Shown here: positions 52,841 to 62,080 of the stretch, piece by piece
Position numbering within the stretch: position 1 is the first letter of the stretch
Layout of the letters: the number at the start of each line of letters is the position of its first letter
Source of the DNA: Flavobacterium endoglycinae
GTDB taxonomy: Bacteria > Bacteroidota > Bacteroidia > Flavobacteriales > Flavobacteriaceae
Reading direction: 5' to 3'
DNA: 64,000 nucleotides
NCBI RefSeq assembly: GCF_017352115.1
Contig: NZ_CP071448.1
Location: 5,205,001-5,269,000 of the forward strand
Position numbers and translations under genes: made by a program
The notes under the pieces: generated by a model
Seen by the model: only the letters and a program-made list of their open reading frames with translations
The model's database searches: none
Told to the model about the DNA's origin: nothing

Positions 52841-55800
52841 ATGGATAAAAAAATATTCTCTTTTTTGTTTTCTACACGTTTAATGGCCGTTCTTTTTTTA
52901 ACATTCGCAATTGCAATGGGTGTTGGAACTTTTATCGAAAGTAAATACAATACTGATACAGCCAGAATTTTAATTTATAACACCTGGTGGTTTGAGGCAA
53001 TTATGGCCATTTTTATGATTAACTTCTTCGGAAATATCAAAAGATACCAATTACTTAAAAAAGAAAAATGGGCAACCTTATTACTTCATATTGCCTTTGT
53101 TTTTATCATATTAGGAGCTTTTATTACCCGATATATCAGTTATGAAGGTATGATGCCAATTCGTGAAGGAGCAGCTGAAAATCAGATTTATTCAGATAAA
53201 ACATTCATCACCATTTTTTCTGATGGTGAATATAAAGGAGAAATGAAACGCCGCGTTTTCGAAAAAAGTCTTTTGCTTTCTCCAGTAACCAATAATGATT
53301 TTACAATTTCAGGAAAATTTGATGAAACTCCATTTGAAGTTTCGTATTCAAATTATATAATGGGAGCTAAGGAAGTCGTAAAACCAGACCCAAAAGGGAC
53401 TTTATACCTTAAATTAGTTGAAGCCGGTGCAGGCGGACGAGAAGAGCATTATCTTAAAGAAGGTGAAGTTCAAAACATTCACAACGTATTATTTGCTTTA
53501 AATAAACATACAGACGGTGCCATTAATATTAATACAACTACTAATAATTACACCATTCAAACTCCTTTTGAAGGTGAGTTTATGCGAATGGCAGATCAGT
53601 TTAAAGGAAAAGTAACTAAAGATGATGTTCAGCCTTTAATGATGCGTTCTTTATACAGCATTGGCGATATTCGTATTGTTTTTCCAGAACCACCAATGAA
53701 GGGAAAAATAACTTATGAATCTAATAATGATTTTAAAGCAAAATCACATACAGATGGTTTAGTCGTTAAAGTTAAAGCAGAAGGGCAGGAGAAAGAAGTA
53801 ATGCTTATGGGTTCAAAAGGAAGTATTGGAGAGCCTAAAACAGTTAAAATTGGAAACATCGAATATTCTTTATTCTTTGGAAGTAAAGCGTATATTTTAC
53901 CTTTTAAAGTTCGTTTAAATGATTTTATTGCCACTAAATACCCTGGAACAGAAAAAAGTTATTCGGCTTTTGAAAGTAAAGTAACAGTTATAGATTCTAC
54001 AGAAACATTTGATGCTGATATTTATATGAACCACGTTTTAGATCACAAAGGATACCGTTTTTTCCAATCTTCATTTGATCCAGACGAAAAAGGAACTGTT
54101 TTATCAGTAAACCACGATTTCTGGGGAACTTCAATTACGTATTTAGGGTATTTTATGCTTTTCTTCGGTTTAATGGCCATTATGTTTACAAAACATTCTC
54201 GTTTTGGAGATTTGAAAAAGAAACTAGAAAAAATTCAGCAGAAAAAAGAAAAACTAATCACAATTCTTGTTTTAATGATAAGCTTGAGTGGTTTTGCGCA
54301 ACAAACTCCTCATGTACATTCACACGATCACAATCATAGTGCAGATCCAAATGATCATGCAAATCACGTAACAGCACCGCCAAGCCAGAAACAATTAGAT
54401 TCTTTGCTTACAATTTATAAAGCTCCAGAAGCTCACGCCGCAAAATTTGGACGTTTGATTATTCAGGATGCAGGAGGAAGGATGAAACCTATTAATACAT
54501 TTTCATCTGAATTACTTCGAAAAGTAAGTCATAGTGATACGTATAATGGAATGAATTCTGATCAGGTATTTTTGTCCATGACGCAATATGCTCAGGTTTG
54601 GATTCAGATTCCGCTTATCTATATTAAATCAGGAAATGATAGTATCCGTAAAATCATCGGAATTGAAAAAGAAGCAAAATACGCTCCTTTTGTAAAGTTT
54701 TTTGACGAACATGGAAATTATAAATTATCACCGTATTTAGATGCAGCTTACAAAGCAGGAAATCCAAATCAGTTTGAAAAAGATTTTATTGAAACGGATA
54801 AAAAAGTAAATTTAATGGAATCTGCTTTAAGCGGAAGTATTCTGAAAATTTTTCCAGTTCCAAATGATCCAGGAAATAAATGGGTTTCTTATTTAGAGAG
54901 AGAACATGGTGCTTTTAAAGGCATGGATTCTACTTATGTAAATCAAATTCTGCCTTTGTATTTTAGCGCTTTAAATAACGGTTCGATTTCGAAAAACTTC
55001 GATACAGCAGATAATTTAGTAGAAAGTATCAATGGTTTCCAAAAGAAATTTGGAAGTAAAGTTCGTCCAAGCGAGCAAAAAATTGATGCCGAAATTGCTT
55101 ATAACAAATACGATGTTTTCAAGAAGCTGCCATATTGGTATATTACAGCCTCTATTTTTATGCTCATTTTCGCGATTGTAAATATCTTTTTTGAGAAAAA
55201 ATGGCTTCGAATTACAGTAAACGTTTTCCACATTATTGTTGGACTTTTATTTCTCCTTCACACATTAGGCTTAGTGGCACGCTGGTATATCTCAGGCCAT
55301 GCCCCTTGGAGTAATGCTTACGAATCGATTGTTTATGTAGCATGGGCAACGATGTTCTTTGGATTGGCTTTCGATAGGAAATCTAAACTTACTGTTGCTT
55401 CTTCAGCGTTTGTGACAGCGATGATTTTGATGGCTGCTTATATGAACTGGATCGATCCGGAAATTGCTAATTTACAGCCTGTTCTTAATTCGTATTGGTT
55501 AATGATTCACGTTGCTGTAATTGTAGCGAGTTATGGACCTTTTGCATTAGGAATGATTTTAGGATTTGTAGCTTTGCTATTGATTTTCTTTACAAACGAA
55601 AAGAACAAAGCCAAAATGGATCTTCACGTAAAAGAGATTTCATATATTAACGAAATGGCGCTTACAATTGGTTTAATTATGCTTACAATAGGTAACTTTC
55701 TTGGAGGACAATGGGCAAATGAAAGCTGGGGACGCTACTGGGGCTGGGATCCTAAAGAAACTTGGGCATTAATCTCAATTATGGTATATGCATTTGTAAT

Positions 55801-56032
55801 TCATGCAAGATTTGTTCCTGCATTGCGAGGAAAATGGTTTTTTAATTTAATGAGTATGTACGCTTTCGTTTCAATTTTGTTTACCTACTATGGCGTAAAC
55901 TTCCACTTGGTTGGTCTTCATTCTTATGCAAGCGGTGAAGCACATTCATTAAACTGGATTTACTACTGCTTAGGAACTATATCTGTTATTGGAGGTATAA
56001 CATATTCTAAATACCGTAAGTTTTATAAATAA
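52841..56032 (+). CDS. ccsA: ResB-CcsA fusion, cytochrome c biogenesis protein
   Basis: 1063 residues: a fused system II haem-handling protein. The N-terminal 450 residues are ResB/CcsB-like (three early membrane helices, a large periplasmic domain, a fourth helix near 432-450). A second signal-like hydrophobic segment (about 470-487) leads to a His-rich linker at 491-510. The C-terminal part, from about 770, is CcsA with the haem-binding motif WGRYWGWDPKETW at 963 onward and conserved membrane histidines. It exports haem and attaches it to apocytochromes c in the periplasm. Fused forms are known in Bacteroidota and epsilonproteobacteria. Confidence 0.93.
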   Translation: MDKKIFSFLFSTRLMAVLFLTFAIAMGVGTFIESKYNTDTARILIYNTWWFEAIMAIFMINFFGNIKRYQLLKKEKWATLLLHIAFVFIILGAFITRYISYEGMMPIREGAAENQIYSDKTFITIFSDGEYKGEMKRRVFEKSLLLSPVTNNDFTISGKFDETPFEVSYSNYIMGAKEVVKPDPKGTLYLKLVEAGAGGREEHYLKEGEVQNIHNVLFALNKHTDGAININTTTNNYTIQTPFEGEFMRMADQFKGKVTKDDVQPLMMRSLYSIGDIRIVFPEPPMKGKITYESNNDFKAKSHTDGLVVKVKAEGQEKEVMLMGSKGSIGEPKTVKIGNIEYSLFFGSKAYILPFKVRLNDFIATKYPGTEKSYSAFESKVTVIDSTETFDADIYMNHVLDHKGYRFFQSSFDPDEKGTVLSVNHDFWGTSITYLGYFMLFFGLMAIMFTKHSRFGDLKKKLEKIQQKKEKLITILVLMISLSGFAQQTPHVHSHDHNHSADPNDHANHVTAPPSQKQLDSLLTIYKAPEAHAAKFGRLIIQDAGGRMKPINTFSSELLRKVSHSDTYNGMNSDQVFLSMTQYAQVWIQIPLIYIKSGNDSIRKIIGIEKEAKYAPFVKFFDEHGNYKLSPYLDAAYKAGNPNQFEKDFIETDKKVNLMESALSGSILKIFPVPNDPGNKWVSYLEREHGAFKGMDSTYVNQILPLYFSALNNGSISKNFDTADNLVESINGFQKKFGSKVRPSEQKIDAEIAYNKYDVFKKLPYWYITASIFMLIFAIVNIFFEKKWLRITVNVFHIIVGLLFLLHTLGLVARWYISGHAPWSNAYESIVYVAWATMFFGLAFDRKSKLTVASSAFVTAMILMAAYMNWIDPEIANLQPVLNSYWLMIHVAVIVASYGPFALGMILGFVALLLIFFTNEKNKAKMDLHVKEISYINEMALTIGLIMLTIGNFLGGQWANESWGRYWGWDPKETWALISIMVYAFVIHARFVPALRGKWFFNLMSMYAFVSILFTYYGVNFHLVGLHSYASGEAHSLNWIYYCLGTISVIGGITYSKYRKFYK

Positions 56033-56049
56033 ACAGATTTTTAAAATAT

Positions 56050-56085
56050 AAAAAAAGGCTCAACGTAATTGTTGAGCCTTTTTTT
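56050..56085 (+). terminator. Terminator after CcsA gene
   Basis: A strong hairpin, stem AAAAAGGCTCAAC with its complement and loop GTAATT, followed by T residues. The same stem is used again at 56792. Confidence 0.9.
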
Positions 56086-56210
56086 GTGGACATTTAACAA
56101 TAATTTATGTAAGAAATAAGCTTCTTAATTTATCTTTGGCTTTTTAATTTTCCATTTGATAATTAGATAAAGTAAAATGATATTTTTCAAACTGAATTTA
56201 TTTTATAAAT

Positions 56211-56681
56211 ATGAATAATAATTTGCAAAAATCACTCATGAGATATGAAAACATGAATGAAATTCTAAACAAAAGAATACCAGAAGTATTAGATATGGTT
56301 GAAGCTGTAAAAAATGATTTTGGTAAAGATGAATCACCATACATTTATTATGCAGAAACAATCTGTATTCTTTTAAAAAGACTTCTTATTCAAGGAGTTG
56401 ATAAAGAAGCTAAAATTCTTCTGCAAAATATATTTTTCTTTATTGAGGAAATGGCATCTAGTGATCAAGCAATCCAAGAATTAGTACAGGTATGTATATT
56501 AGAATCATTATGGGAATCTTCTATTATTTTAAAAAATGCAGAAAAAATTATGTTTGTTGAAACAAAAAAGCTAAATCAAAATATCTCGGCATATCTTATT
56601 CATCCTGATAAAGTGGAGCAAAATACATATTTGCAGACAGAACGAAATATGGCTAAAAATCGTTGGAAGTACAAAGATTAA
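56211..56681 (+). CDS. Hypothetical helical protein
   Basis: 156 residues, no signal peptide and almost entirely helical, with a hydrophobic stretch near 75-100 (AKILLQNIFFFIEEMASSDQ). I do not recognise the family. The size and fold class resemble small immunity-type or DUF7674-like proteins, but nothing in the sequence proves this. It is a single-gene cassette between two terminators that share the same stem sequence, which suggests an inserted or duplicated unit. Confidence 0.6.
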   Translation: MNNNLQKSLMRYENMNEILNKRIPEVLDMVEAVKNDFGKDESPYIYYAETICILLKRLLIQGVDKEAKILLQNIFFFIEEMASSDQAIQELVQVCILESLWESSIILKNAEKIMFVETKKLNQNISAYLIHPDKVEQNTYLQTERNMAKNRWKYKD

Positions 56682-56791
56682 GATTTAAACATTTATCTTT
56701 CCCATTTCTATAAAAATGATAAAGCAAAGGATAAGAAGGTTTTCGTAAAATGAAAAAAACAATTTTGTTTTTTAAATAATAAAATTAATTA

Positions 56792-56823
56792 CAAAAGGCT
56801 CAACAATTAAGTTGAGCCTTTTG
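56792..56823. terminator. Bidirectional terminator
   Basis: Perfect 13-base arms (CAAAAGGCTCAAC, loop AATTAA) between convergent genes. The arms repeat the stem of the terminator at 56050. Confidence 0.85.
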
Positions 56824-56845
56824 TATTATTTATTGGAAGCTTTTG

Positions 56846-57880
56846 CTATCGTCCGCTCTCAGAAATTACTTTGTTTTCATTAAAAAAATGAAGAGTTTCA
56901 TCATACAAATCAATTCTGCTTTTCTCTAAATGCATAACGTGTGTTCCTTTTTGTATAACAACGTATTTCTTTGATTTTGCATTTTCTAATGAACGAAACA
57001 ACCCTTCTGCATCATTATTATTGGGATAATTATCCCATTCTCCTCTAATAATCATGGTTTTGGCTGTGATTTTTTTAGAATCATAATAAGTATTATTATG
57101 CAATAAATCGTCCACATCAGCAGATGGACCTGATGGAAATCGAACCACTGAATTTTCTTTATTCAAAGCCAAAGGATCACTTTTTCTCCACATTTCGCCC
57201 CATGTTTTAAATATCTCAGGTTCTAATTGACATTCTTTACCTTCTGGGGTTAAACTTTTCATGCTTGATATACGCTGTAATGGAGTCATTTCTTCAAATG
57301 AATTTGACACTTTTTCAATTTCTGTATTTTCATTTCTAGCTGTTATGGCGGCAAATAGAACTAATTTTTTTACATTATCAGGAATTTTAGAAGCGTATAA
57401 CGCAGCGACAGAACCTCCCCAAGAATGACCTATCAAATAAATCTTGGATTTTCCTGTTTTCTTTAAAATGAAATCAACCGTTTTTTCGACGTCTAAACAT
57501 ATTTCAGCAGCTCTTCCAACAATCTTGGTTGATGATTCTTTCATTTCTGGATATCTGTCAGAACCTCCATAACCAAGAAAATCAAGAGCATACACATCAT
57601 ATCCGCTTTCGGATAAATTGCTCATCCAAGAAGAATTATTCATTTCGAAACCAAAAGAAAGCGCAGAAGGAAACGATGATCCATGAAGGAAAAGCACTGG
57701 ATAATTATTAGAAGCTAATTGTGGAGCCATATGACTAATGGCAACTTTTAGTTCGGGAATATGACTTTGAATTTTTAAAATTTCCATTGTGTTTTTAGAA
57801 TTTGAAATTGAAGAACCATTTTGTGCATTTAGTATTGAGGTTAGAAATAGAAACAAATGCAGCGTACTAATTTTTTTCAT
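56846..57880 (-). CDS. Exported alpha/beta hydrolase
   Basis: 344 residues with a signal peptide (MKKISTLHLFLFLTSILNAQ). Active-site elements: HGSSFPS near 65 (oxyanion region), GHSWGGS nucleophile elbow near 150, the GEWDNYPNNND strand with a likely acid Asp, and the final GTHVMHLE with the catalytic His near 314. The profile fits epoxide-hydrolase/proline-iminopeptidase-like serine hydrolases. It is a single gene, and the substrate is unknown. Confidence 0.9.
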   Translation of the reverse strand: MKKISTLHLFLFLTSILNAQNGSSISNSKNTMEILKIQSHIPELKVAISHMAPQLASNNYPVLFLHGSSFPSALSFGFEMNNSSWMSNLSESGYDVYALDFLGYGGSDRYPEMKESSTKIVGRAAEICLDVEKTVDFILKKTGKSKIYLIGHSWGGSVAALYASKIPDNVKKLVLFAAITARNENTEIEKVSNSFEEMTPLQRISSMKSLTPEGKECQLEPEIFKTWGEMWRKSDPLALNKENSVVRFPSGPSADVDDLLHNNTYYDSKKITAKTMIIRGEWDNYPNNNDAEGLFRSLENAKSKKYVVIQKGTHVMHLEKSRIDLYDETLHFFNENKVISESGR

Positions 57881-58178
57881 TGTATTTTTTCTACAAAAAT
57901 AAAACAGGAAGAATTTGGATACTTAAATAGAAACTTAACTATGATTGTAGGATGTTAATAATGGCGGCATTTTTAAATATAATGCTTGATTTAATTAGAT
58001 TATAAGAATTCATAATGCAAAAGCCATATTAATTACCGCAAATGGACAAAATGCACTATTTGAAAAATTATAGCCTATAGTTTAATTAATTTTTGTTTAC
58101 TTAATAAACAACACGAAATAAAAGAAAAAACTTACAAAATATTTTTACTTTTGCAACATTGTTAAGTAAAAATATGCT
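57881..58178. other. AT-rich gap before paralogue array
   Basis: 298 bases with no supported gene. It includes a -7-like TACTTTTG at 58146-58153 that probably serves the array; no TTG at the usual distance is visible. Confidence 0.4.
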
Positions 58179-59180
58179 ATGAACACGAAACCAAACTTAG
58201 TTATTGTAATTCAAGGTGATAAATACTTTCACTTTTTTAAAAATGAAGTTGAAGAAATCTGGCCATCCCATTCCATCTATTTTTTAGTAAATTATTCAGG
58301 ACCCATTATATATAAATTTGATTATCCTAAAGATATAGAAGGCTTAACTTTTCCTCATATTGCAGAACCTTTGTGGAAAACTGAAGGAAAAGATACTGGA
58401 TTTGTCTGGCATCTTGAAAATAAAGAAGTTACTAAAACCGATTATAGTAATACCGCAATACTTAAATCTGCTGAAAAAATTGTCTATATGTCTTTTCTAG
58501 GTGTGTCTCTAGCAATTGCATTTCAAGTGCTTATCGAGCAAAGTCTGGGAGATATACTGACGGACAATTATTTATTCTGCCACCCCAAAAGTTTTGACAA
58601 AAAGGATATTCTTTTTTCTTTAAATAATCAGAAAACTAAAGATGACCCAATTTTCCAAGAACAGTTAAAATTGGATACTGCCAAGCGTTATTTTGAGTAT
58701 AATTTCAATTTTAATTCTTGTATACTTTTTAAATCTGCTTTGAAAAAGGCTGAGATTGAATCAGAAAATTTTGTTTTTACAAAATACGTTTTACAACTTT
58801 TCTTTCGACTTCAAAATCTATCTGATTTTAGTGAAGAAGATATTGGTTATATGGTATGTGATTGGGAAGGAACAGGTTTATATCCAAAAACAGGAAGCCC
58901 ATTTTCAGTTACAATGATTGAAAATCTATGCCAAGCAGGAATAATAGAAGATAATGGAAAAGGTGTCTTAGATAATAGACGCTATAATATTTCAAAAAAG
59001 GGAAAAAATCTGTTTAAATATATGAGTCCAGATTGCAAAGATATTGACCAGCCAGGAAAATTACTTCAATGGCAGCAAAACTGGCCAGAATCTAAACAAG
59101 AAATGGATCGATATCTAATTGATTTCTTTACCAAACAAATGGAGTTTATGTCATCTTTTGAAGTTCAAAATAATAAATAA
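58179..59180 (+). CDS. Unknown paralogue array, copy 1
   Basis: 333 residues; no family recognised with confidence. The sequence opens with LVIVIQGDKYFHFF and a WPSHSIYFLVN strand, then ILKSAEKIVYMSFLGVSLAIAF, and a C-terminal winged-helix-like half (PFSVTMIENLCQAGIIEDNG; YNISKKGKNLFKYM) ending DFFTKQMEFM. That order loosely recalls type IA topoisomerases, with a Toprim fold whose acidic residues are missing. No signal peptide or membrane helix, so cytoplasmic. It is the most diverged of the three copies and the first in the array, 7 bases from copy 2. Confidence 0.7.
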   Translation: MNTKPNLVIVIQGDKYFHFFKNEVEEIWPSHSIYFLVNYSGPIIYKFDYPKDIEGLTFPHIAEPLWKTEGKDTGFVWHLENKEVTKTDYSNTAILKSAEKIVYMSFLGVSLAIAFQVLIEQSLGDILTDNYLFCHPKSFDKKDILFSLNNQKTKDDPIFQEQLKLDTAKRYFEYNFNFNSCILFKSALKKAEIESENFVFTKYVLQLFFRLQNLSDFSEEDIGYMVCDWEGTGLYPKTGSPFSVTMIENLCQAGIIEDNGKGVLDNRRYNISKKGKNLFKYMSPDCKDIDQPGKLLQWQQNWPESKQEMDRYLIDFFTKQMEFMSSFEVQNNK

Positions 59181-59187
59181 AAGTAAT

Positions 59188-60198
59188 ATGAAAACTCAAA
59201 AGCCTACTATAGTATTTGTAATTATTTTTCAATCTTGTCTTAATCTTTTCAAAGGTAAAATTCGAAAAAAATGGCCCAATCATTCCATCTATTTTCTTGT
59301 AAATCCTTCCGTACCAATTCTAAATGAATTTGATTATCCAGAAAATAAAAATCTATTATTTCCCTACATAACAAATCCTATATGGAAGAGTTGTGGAGAA
59401 GATATAGGATATGTATGGCATCTTGAAAACGAAGAAGTTGTTAAAACTAATTACAGTACTACTGAAATACTCAAATCAGCTGAAACATTTTCTTATATAG
59501 GTTCCTTAGGCAGTTCAGATGCAATTGCATTTTACACCCTTATATTATTAACTTTTGGAAAATTCGAAAAGCCCTATTTATTCTATTATCTCGATGATTT
59601 TGGAGACAAAGCTATCGCGTTTTCTTTAAATAATCCTTTAACAACAGATCATCTACATTTTCAGGAAAAACTTAATCATGGTTTGGCAAAACGCTATTTT
59701 GAGTATAATTTTAATTTTAATTCCTGTGTATTATTTAAACCTATTTTAGAACAAGTGGGATTAGCAGATAGCAATTTTGTATTTACTAAATATGTTTTAC
59801 AACTTTTCTTTGCACTCGAATATTGTTCCAACTTTACCGAAAAAGATTTAGTTATTATGATGGAAGGTCACGATGATAAAGGTTTATATATGGGGAGTCC
59901 TTATTCTTATTATACAATATTTATACATTTAGTTAATGCTGAATTAATTGAATATAATGGAATTGATGAAATTGATGAATATGGCGAACAATACAAACAA
60001 TACAATCTTTCAGAAAGAGGAAAAAAACTTCTAAAATTAATCAATCCAGATTGCAGAGACCTTTATTTATTCAGAAAAATAGATTTATGGCAGGAAAACT
60101 GGCCAGAATCTAAACAAGAAATGAACGAATATCTAATTGATTTCTTTACCAAACAAATGCAGTTTATGTCATCTTTTAAACTTCAAAATAATAAATAA
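59188..60198 (+). CDS. Unknown paralogue array, copy 2
   Basis: 336 residues from the ATG at 59188; a longer frame from 59119 only overlaps the end of copy 1 and is unlikely. It shares with copies 1 and 3 the blocks NHSIYFLVNP, ILKSAETFSYIGSLGSSDAIA, YFEYNFNFNSC, NFVFTKYVLQLFF and QENWPESKQEMNEYLIDFF. The spacer and the end of the gene are copied from copy 1, so the duplication unit includes the gap. It is intact. Function unknown. Confidence 0.7.
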   Translation: MKTQKPTIVFVIIFQSCLNLFKGKIRKKWPNHSIYFLVNPSVPILNEFDYPENKNLLFPYITNPIWKSCGEDIGYVWHLENEEVVKTNYSTTEILKSAETFSYIGSLGSSDAIAFYTLILLTFGKFEKPYLFYYLDDFGDKAIAFSLNNPLTTDHLHFQEKLNHGLAKRYFEYNFNFNSCVLFKPILEQVGLADSNFVFTKYVLQLFFALEYCSNFTEKDLVIMMEGHDDKGLYMGSPYSYYTIFIHLVNAELIEYNGIDEIDEYGEQYKQYNLSERGKKLLKLINPDCRDLYLFRKIDLWQENWPESKQEMNEYLIDFFTKQMQFMSSFKLQNNK

Positions 60199-60205
60199 AA
60201 GTAAT

Positions 60206-61204
60206 ATGAAAACTCAAAAGCCTATTTTAGTATTTGTGATGACGTTACCCTTTTTTAATTTTTTTAAAGATGAAATTGCAAAAAAATGGCCTAATCATTC
60301 TATTTACTTTCTTGTAAATCCTCCAATATCAATTTTATATGAATTTGCTTATCCTAAAAATATAAATGTATCATTTCCTTATATAACAGATACGGAATGG
60401 AAAACTTGTGGAGAAGATATAGGATATGTTTGGTATCTAAAAAATAATAAAGTTATTAAAACTCGATACAGTACTGTCGAAATACTTAAATCAGCCGAAA
60501 CATTTTCTTATATAGGTTCCTTAGGCAGTTCAGATGCAGTTGCTTTCCAAACTCTTATATTATTAACTTTTGGAAAATTTAAGAATCCTTATTTATTCTA
60601 TCATCCAGAAAATTTTATAGATGAAGATATAGCCTTTTCTTTAAATAATCCATTAACAACTAATGACGAGAATTTTCAAAAACAATTAAATAGAGGTATT
60701 GCAAAATGTTATTTTGAATATAATTTTAATTTTAATTCCTGTGTATTATTTAAACCTATTTTAAAACAAGTCGGATTAGCAGATAGCAATTTTGTATTTA
60801 CTAAATATGTTTTACAACTTTTCTTTGCACTTGAATATTGTTCCAACTTTACTACAAAAGATTTAGTTACTATGATGGAAAATTGGAGTGGTACAGGATT
60901 ATATCTGAATTGTGCTATAGGAAGACCACATTCTTATCATTACATTTTTATGCATTTAGTTAATAATAAGTTAATTGAGTATAATGGAATTTATGAAGTT
61001 GATGAATATACTGGTAAGCGATACAAACAATATAATCTTTAAGAGAGAGGAAAAAAACTTTTAAAATTAATCAATCCAAATTGCAGAGATATTGATTTAG
61101 GCGGTAAAATAGATCTATGGCAGGAAAACTGGCCAGAATCTAAACAAGAAATGAATGAATATCTAATTGATTTCTTTACCAAACAAATGCAGTTTATGTC
61201 TTAA
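60206..61204 (+). pseudogene. Unknown paralogue array, copy 3, interrupted by a stop codon
   Basis: Starts at 60206. The frame meets TAA at 61040-61042, where copy 2 has TCA (QYNLS). Read past that codon, the same frame continues with ERGKKLLKLINPNCRDIDLG and the conserved DFFTKQMQFMS end, stopping at 61204, for 332 codons in total. So one base change (C to A) broke an otherwise complete gene. The truncated 278-residue product would lack the last C-terminal segment and might still be made. The gene's last bases (TCTTAAG) differ from the other copies, ending the duplication unit. Confidence 0.8.
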
Positions 61205-61222
61205 GAATTTAATATCCTTGAA

Positions 61223-61951
61223 TTATAATTTTCCGCTTATCGCTAAAACGATTATAAGCACTATCATAAAGCATATTAAGAAAATAATATGACTTAAAAT
61301 CGATAACAATAACGCTTTGATTCTGGAAATTTTATCGAAGAACTGAATATTCGTCCAAAAAATCAGAATCAGTCCAATTAGATACAAAGTAAAAGTAAAC
61401 TTTTGCGCGTATGGTGTTTGGTTTACATAAATAAGAATTGGAAAAGTTAAAAGCTGTACAAAAAGCCTTTGTGCAGCTTTAAAAGTATTCAGTACAAAAA
61501 ATTCGACATAATTATAACCTTGTTTTCTAAAAACAAGATAGGTTCCAATAGTATAAAGCGGAATCGTTGCGACTATAAGCCATGAAAAATGAGAAGCTTC
61601 CCATTCGTTAAATTTATTATAATCCAAATTTGAAGTTGAAGCCGCTGGATATACATTAATATGAAAATAATGGTATAAAGCGCCATAAAGGGCTGCCAGA
61701 ACCACTACAAGCGACAATGGTTTAAAATGATGTACTCTTTTACCTTCTATAAATTCTCGTATTGAATCTCCTGGCCTTGTAAAAAGCTGTTTTAAAGAAT
61801 ATAAAATCCCTTTATCAAAATGCAGCAAACCATGTTGAATATCATGCCATAAAAAATGTGCATTTATTTTATGCGTATCGGCAGGTTGTCCGCAATTATT
61901 ACAATAATGTCCTTTAAAAACTTGATGACAATTTTTGCAGATGATTTCCAT
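61223..61951 (-). CDS. DUF3667 membrane protein with zinc ribbon
   Basis: 242 residues from the ATG at 61951, which puts MEIICKNCHQVFKGHYCNNC at the start; the 18-residue extension from 62005 lacks support. The N-terminal Cys pairs (CKNCHxxxxxxYCNNCG) form a zinc ribbon, followed by the DUF3667 block (TRPGDSIREFIEGKRVHHF). The rest has five or six membrane helices. Function unknown. It is 76 bases after the anti-sigma terminator, so it has its own transcript. Confidence 0.88.
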   Translation of the reverse strand: MEIICKNCHQVFKGHYCNNCGQPADTHKINAHFLWHDIQHGLLHFDKGILYSLKQLFTRPGDSIREFIEGKRVHHFKPLSLVVVLAALYGALYHYFHINVYPAASTSNLDYNKFNEWEASHFSWLIVATIPLYTIGTYLVFRKQGYNYVEFFVLNTFKAAQRLFVQLLTFPILIYVNQTPYAQKFTFTLYLIGLILIFWTNIQFFDKISRIKALLLSILSHIIFLICFMIVLIIVLAISGKL

Positions 61952-62026
61952 ACATTTTATCGTTTTTAAATTAAATAATTCTAGTTTTAAATTCCGTTTA
62001 TACAATTTAAATTCTATTATGAAAAA

Positions 62027-62057
62027 AAGCGCATATTAATAAGATCAATATGCGCTT
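62027..62057 (-). terminator. Terminator of sigma/anti-sigma operon
   Basis: Perfect 11-base arms (62027-62037, 62047-62057) with a 9-base loop and, on the minus strand, a following T run. Confidence 0.85.
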
Positions 62058-62080
62058 GTAATTTATAATTGTAATTATTT

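Noticed and set aside
59119..59187. Extended start of array copy 2 (and the equivalent for copy 3 at 60137)
   Set aside because: The extensions are out-of-frame readings of the end of the preceding copy; the ATGs at 59188 and 60206 align with the start of copy 1.
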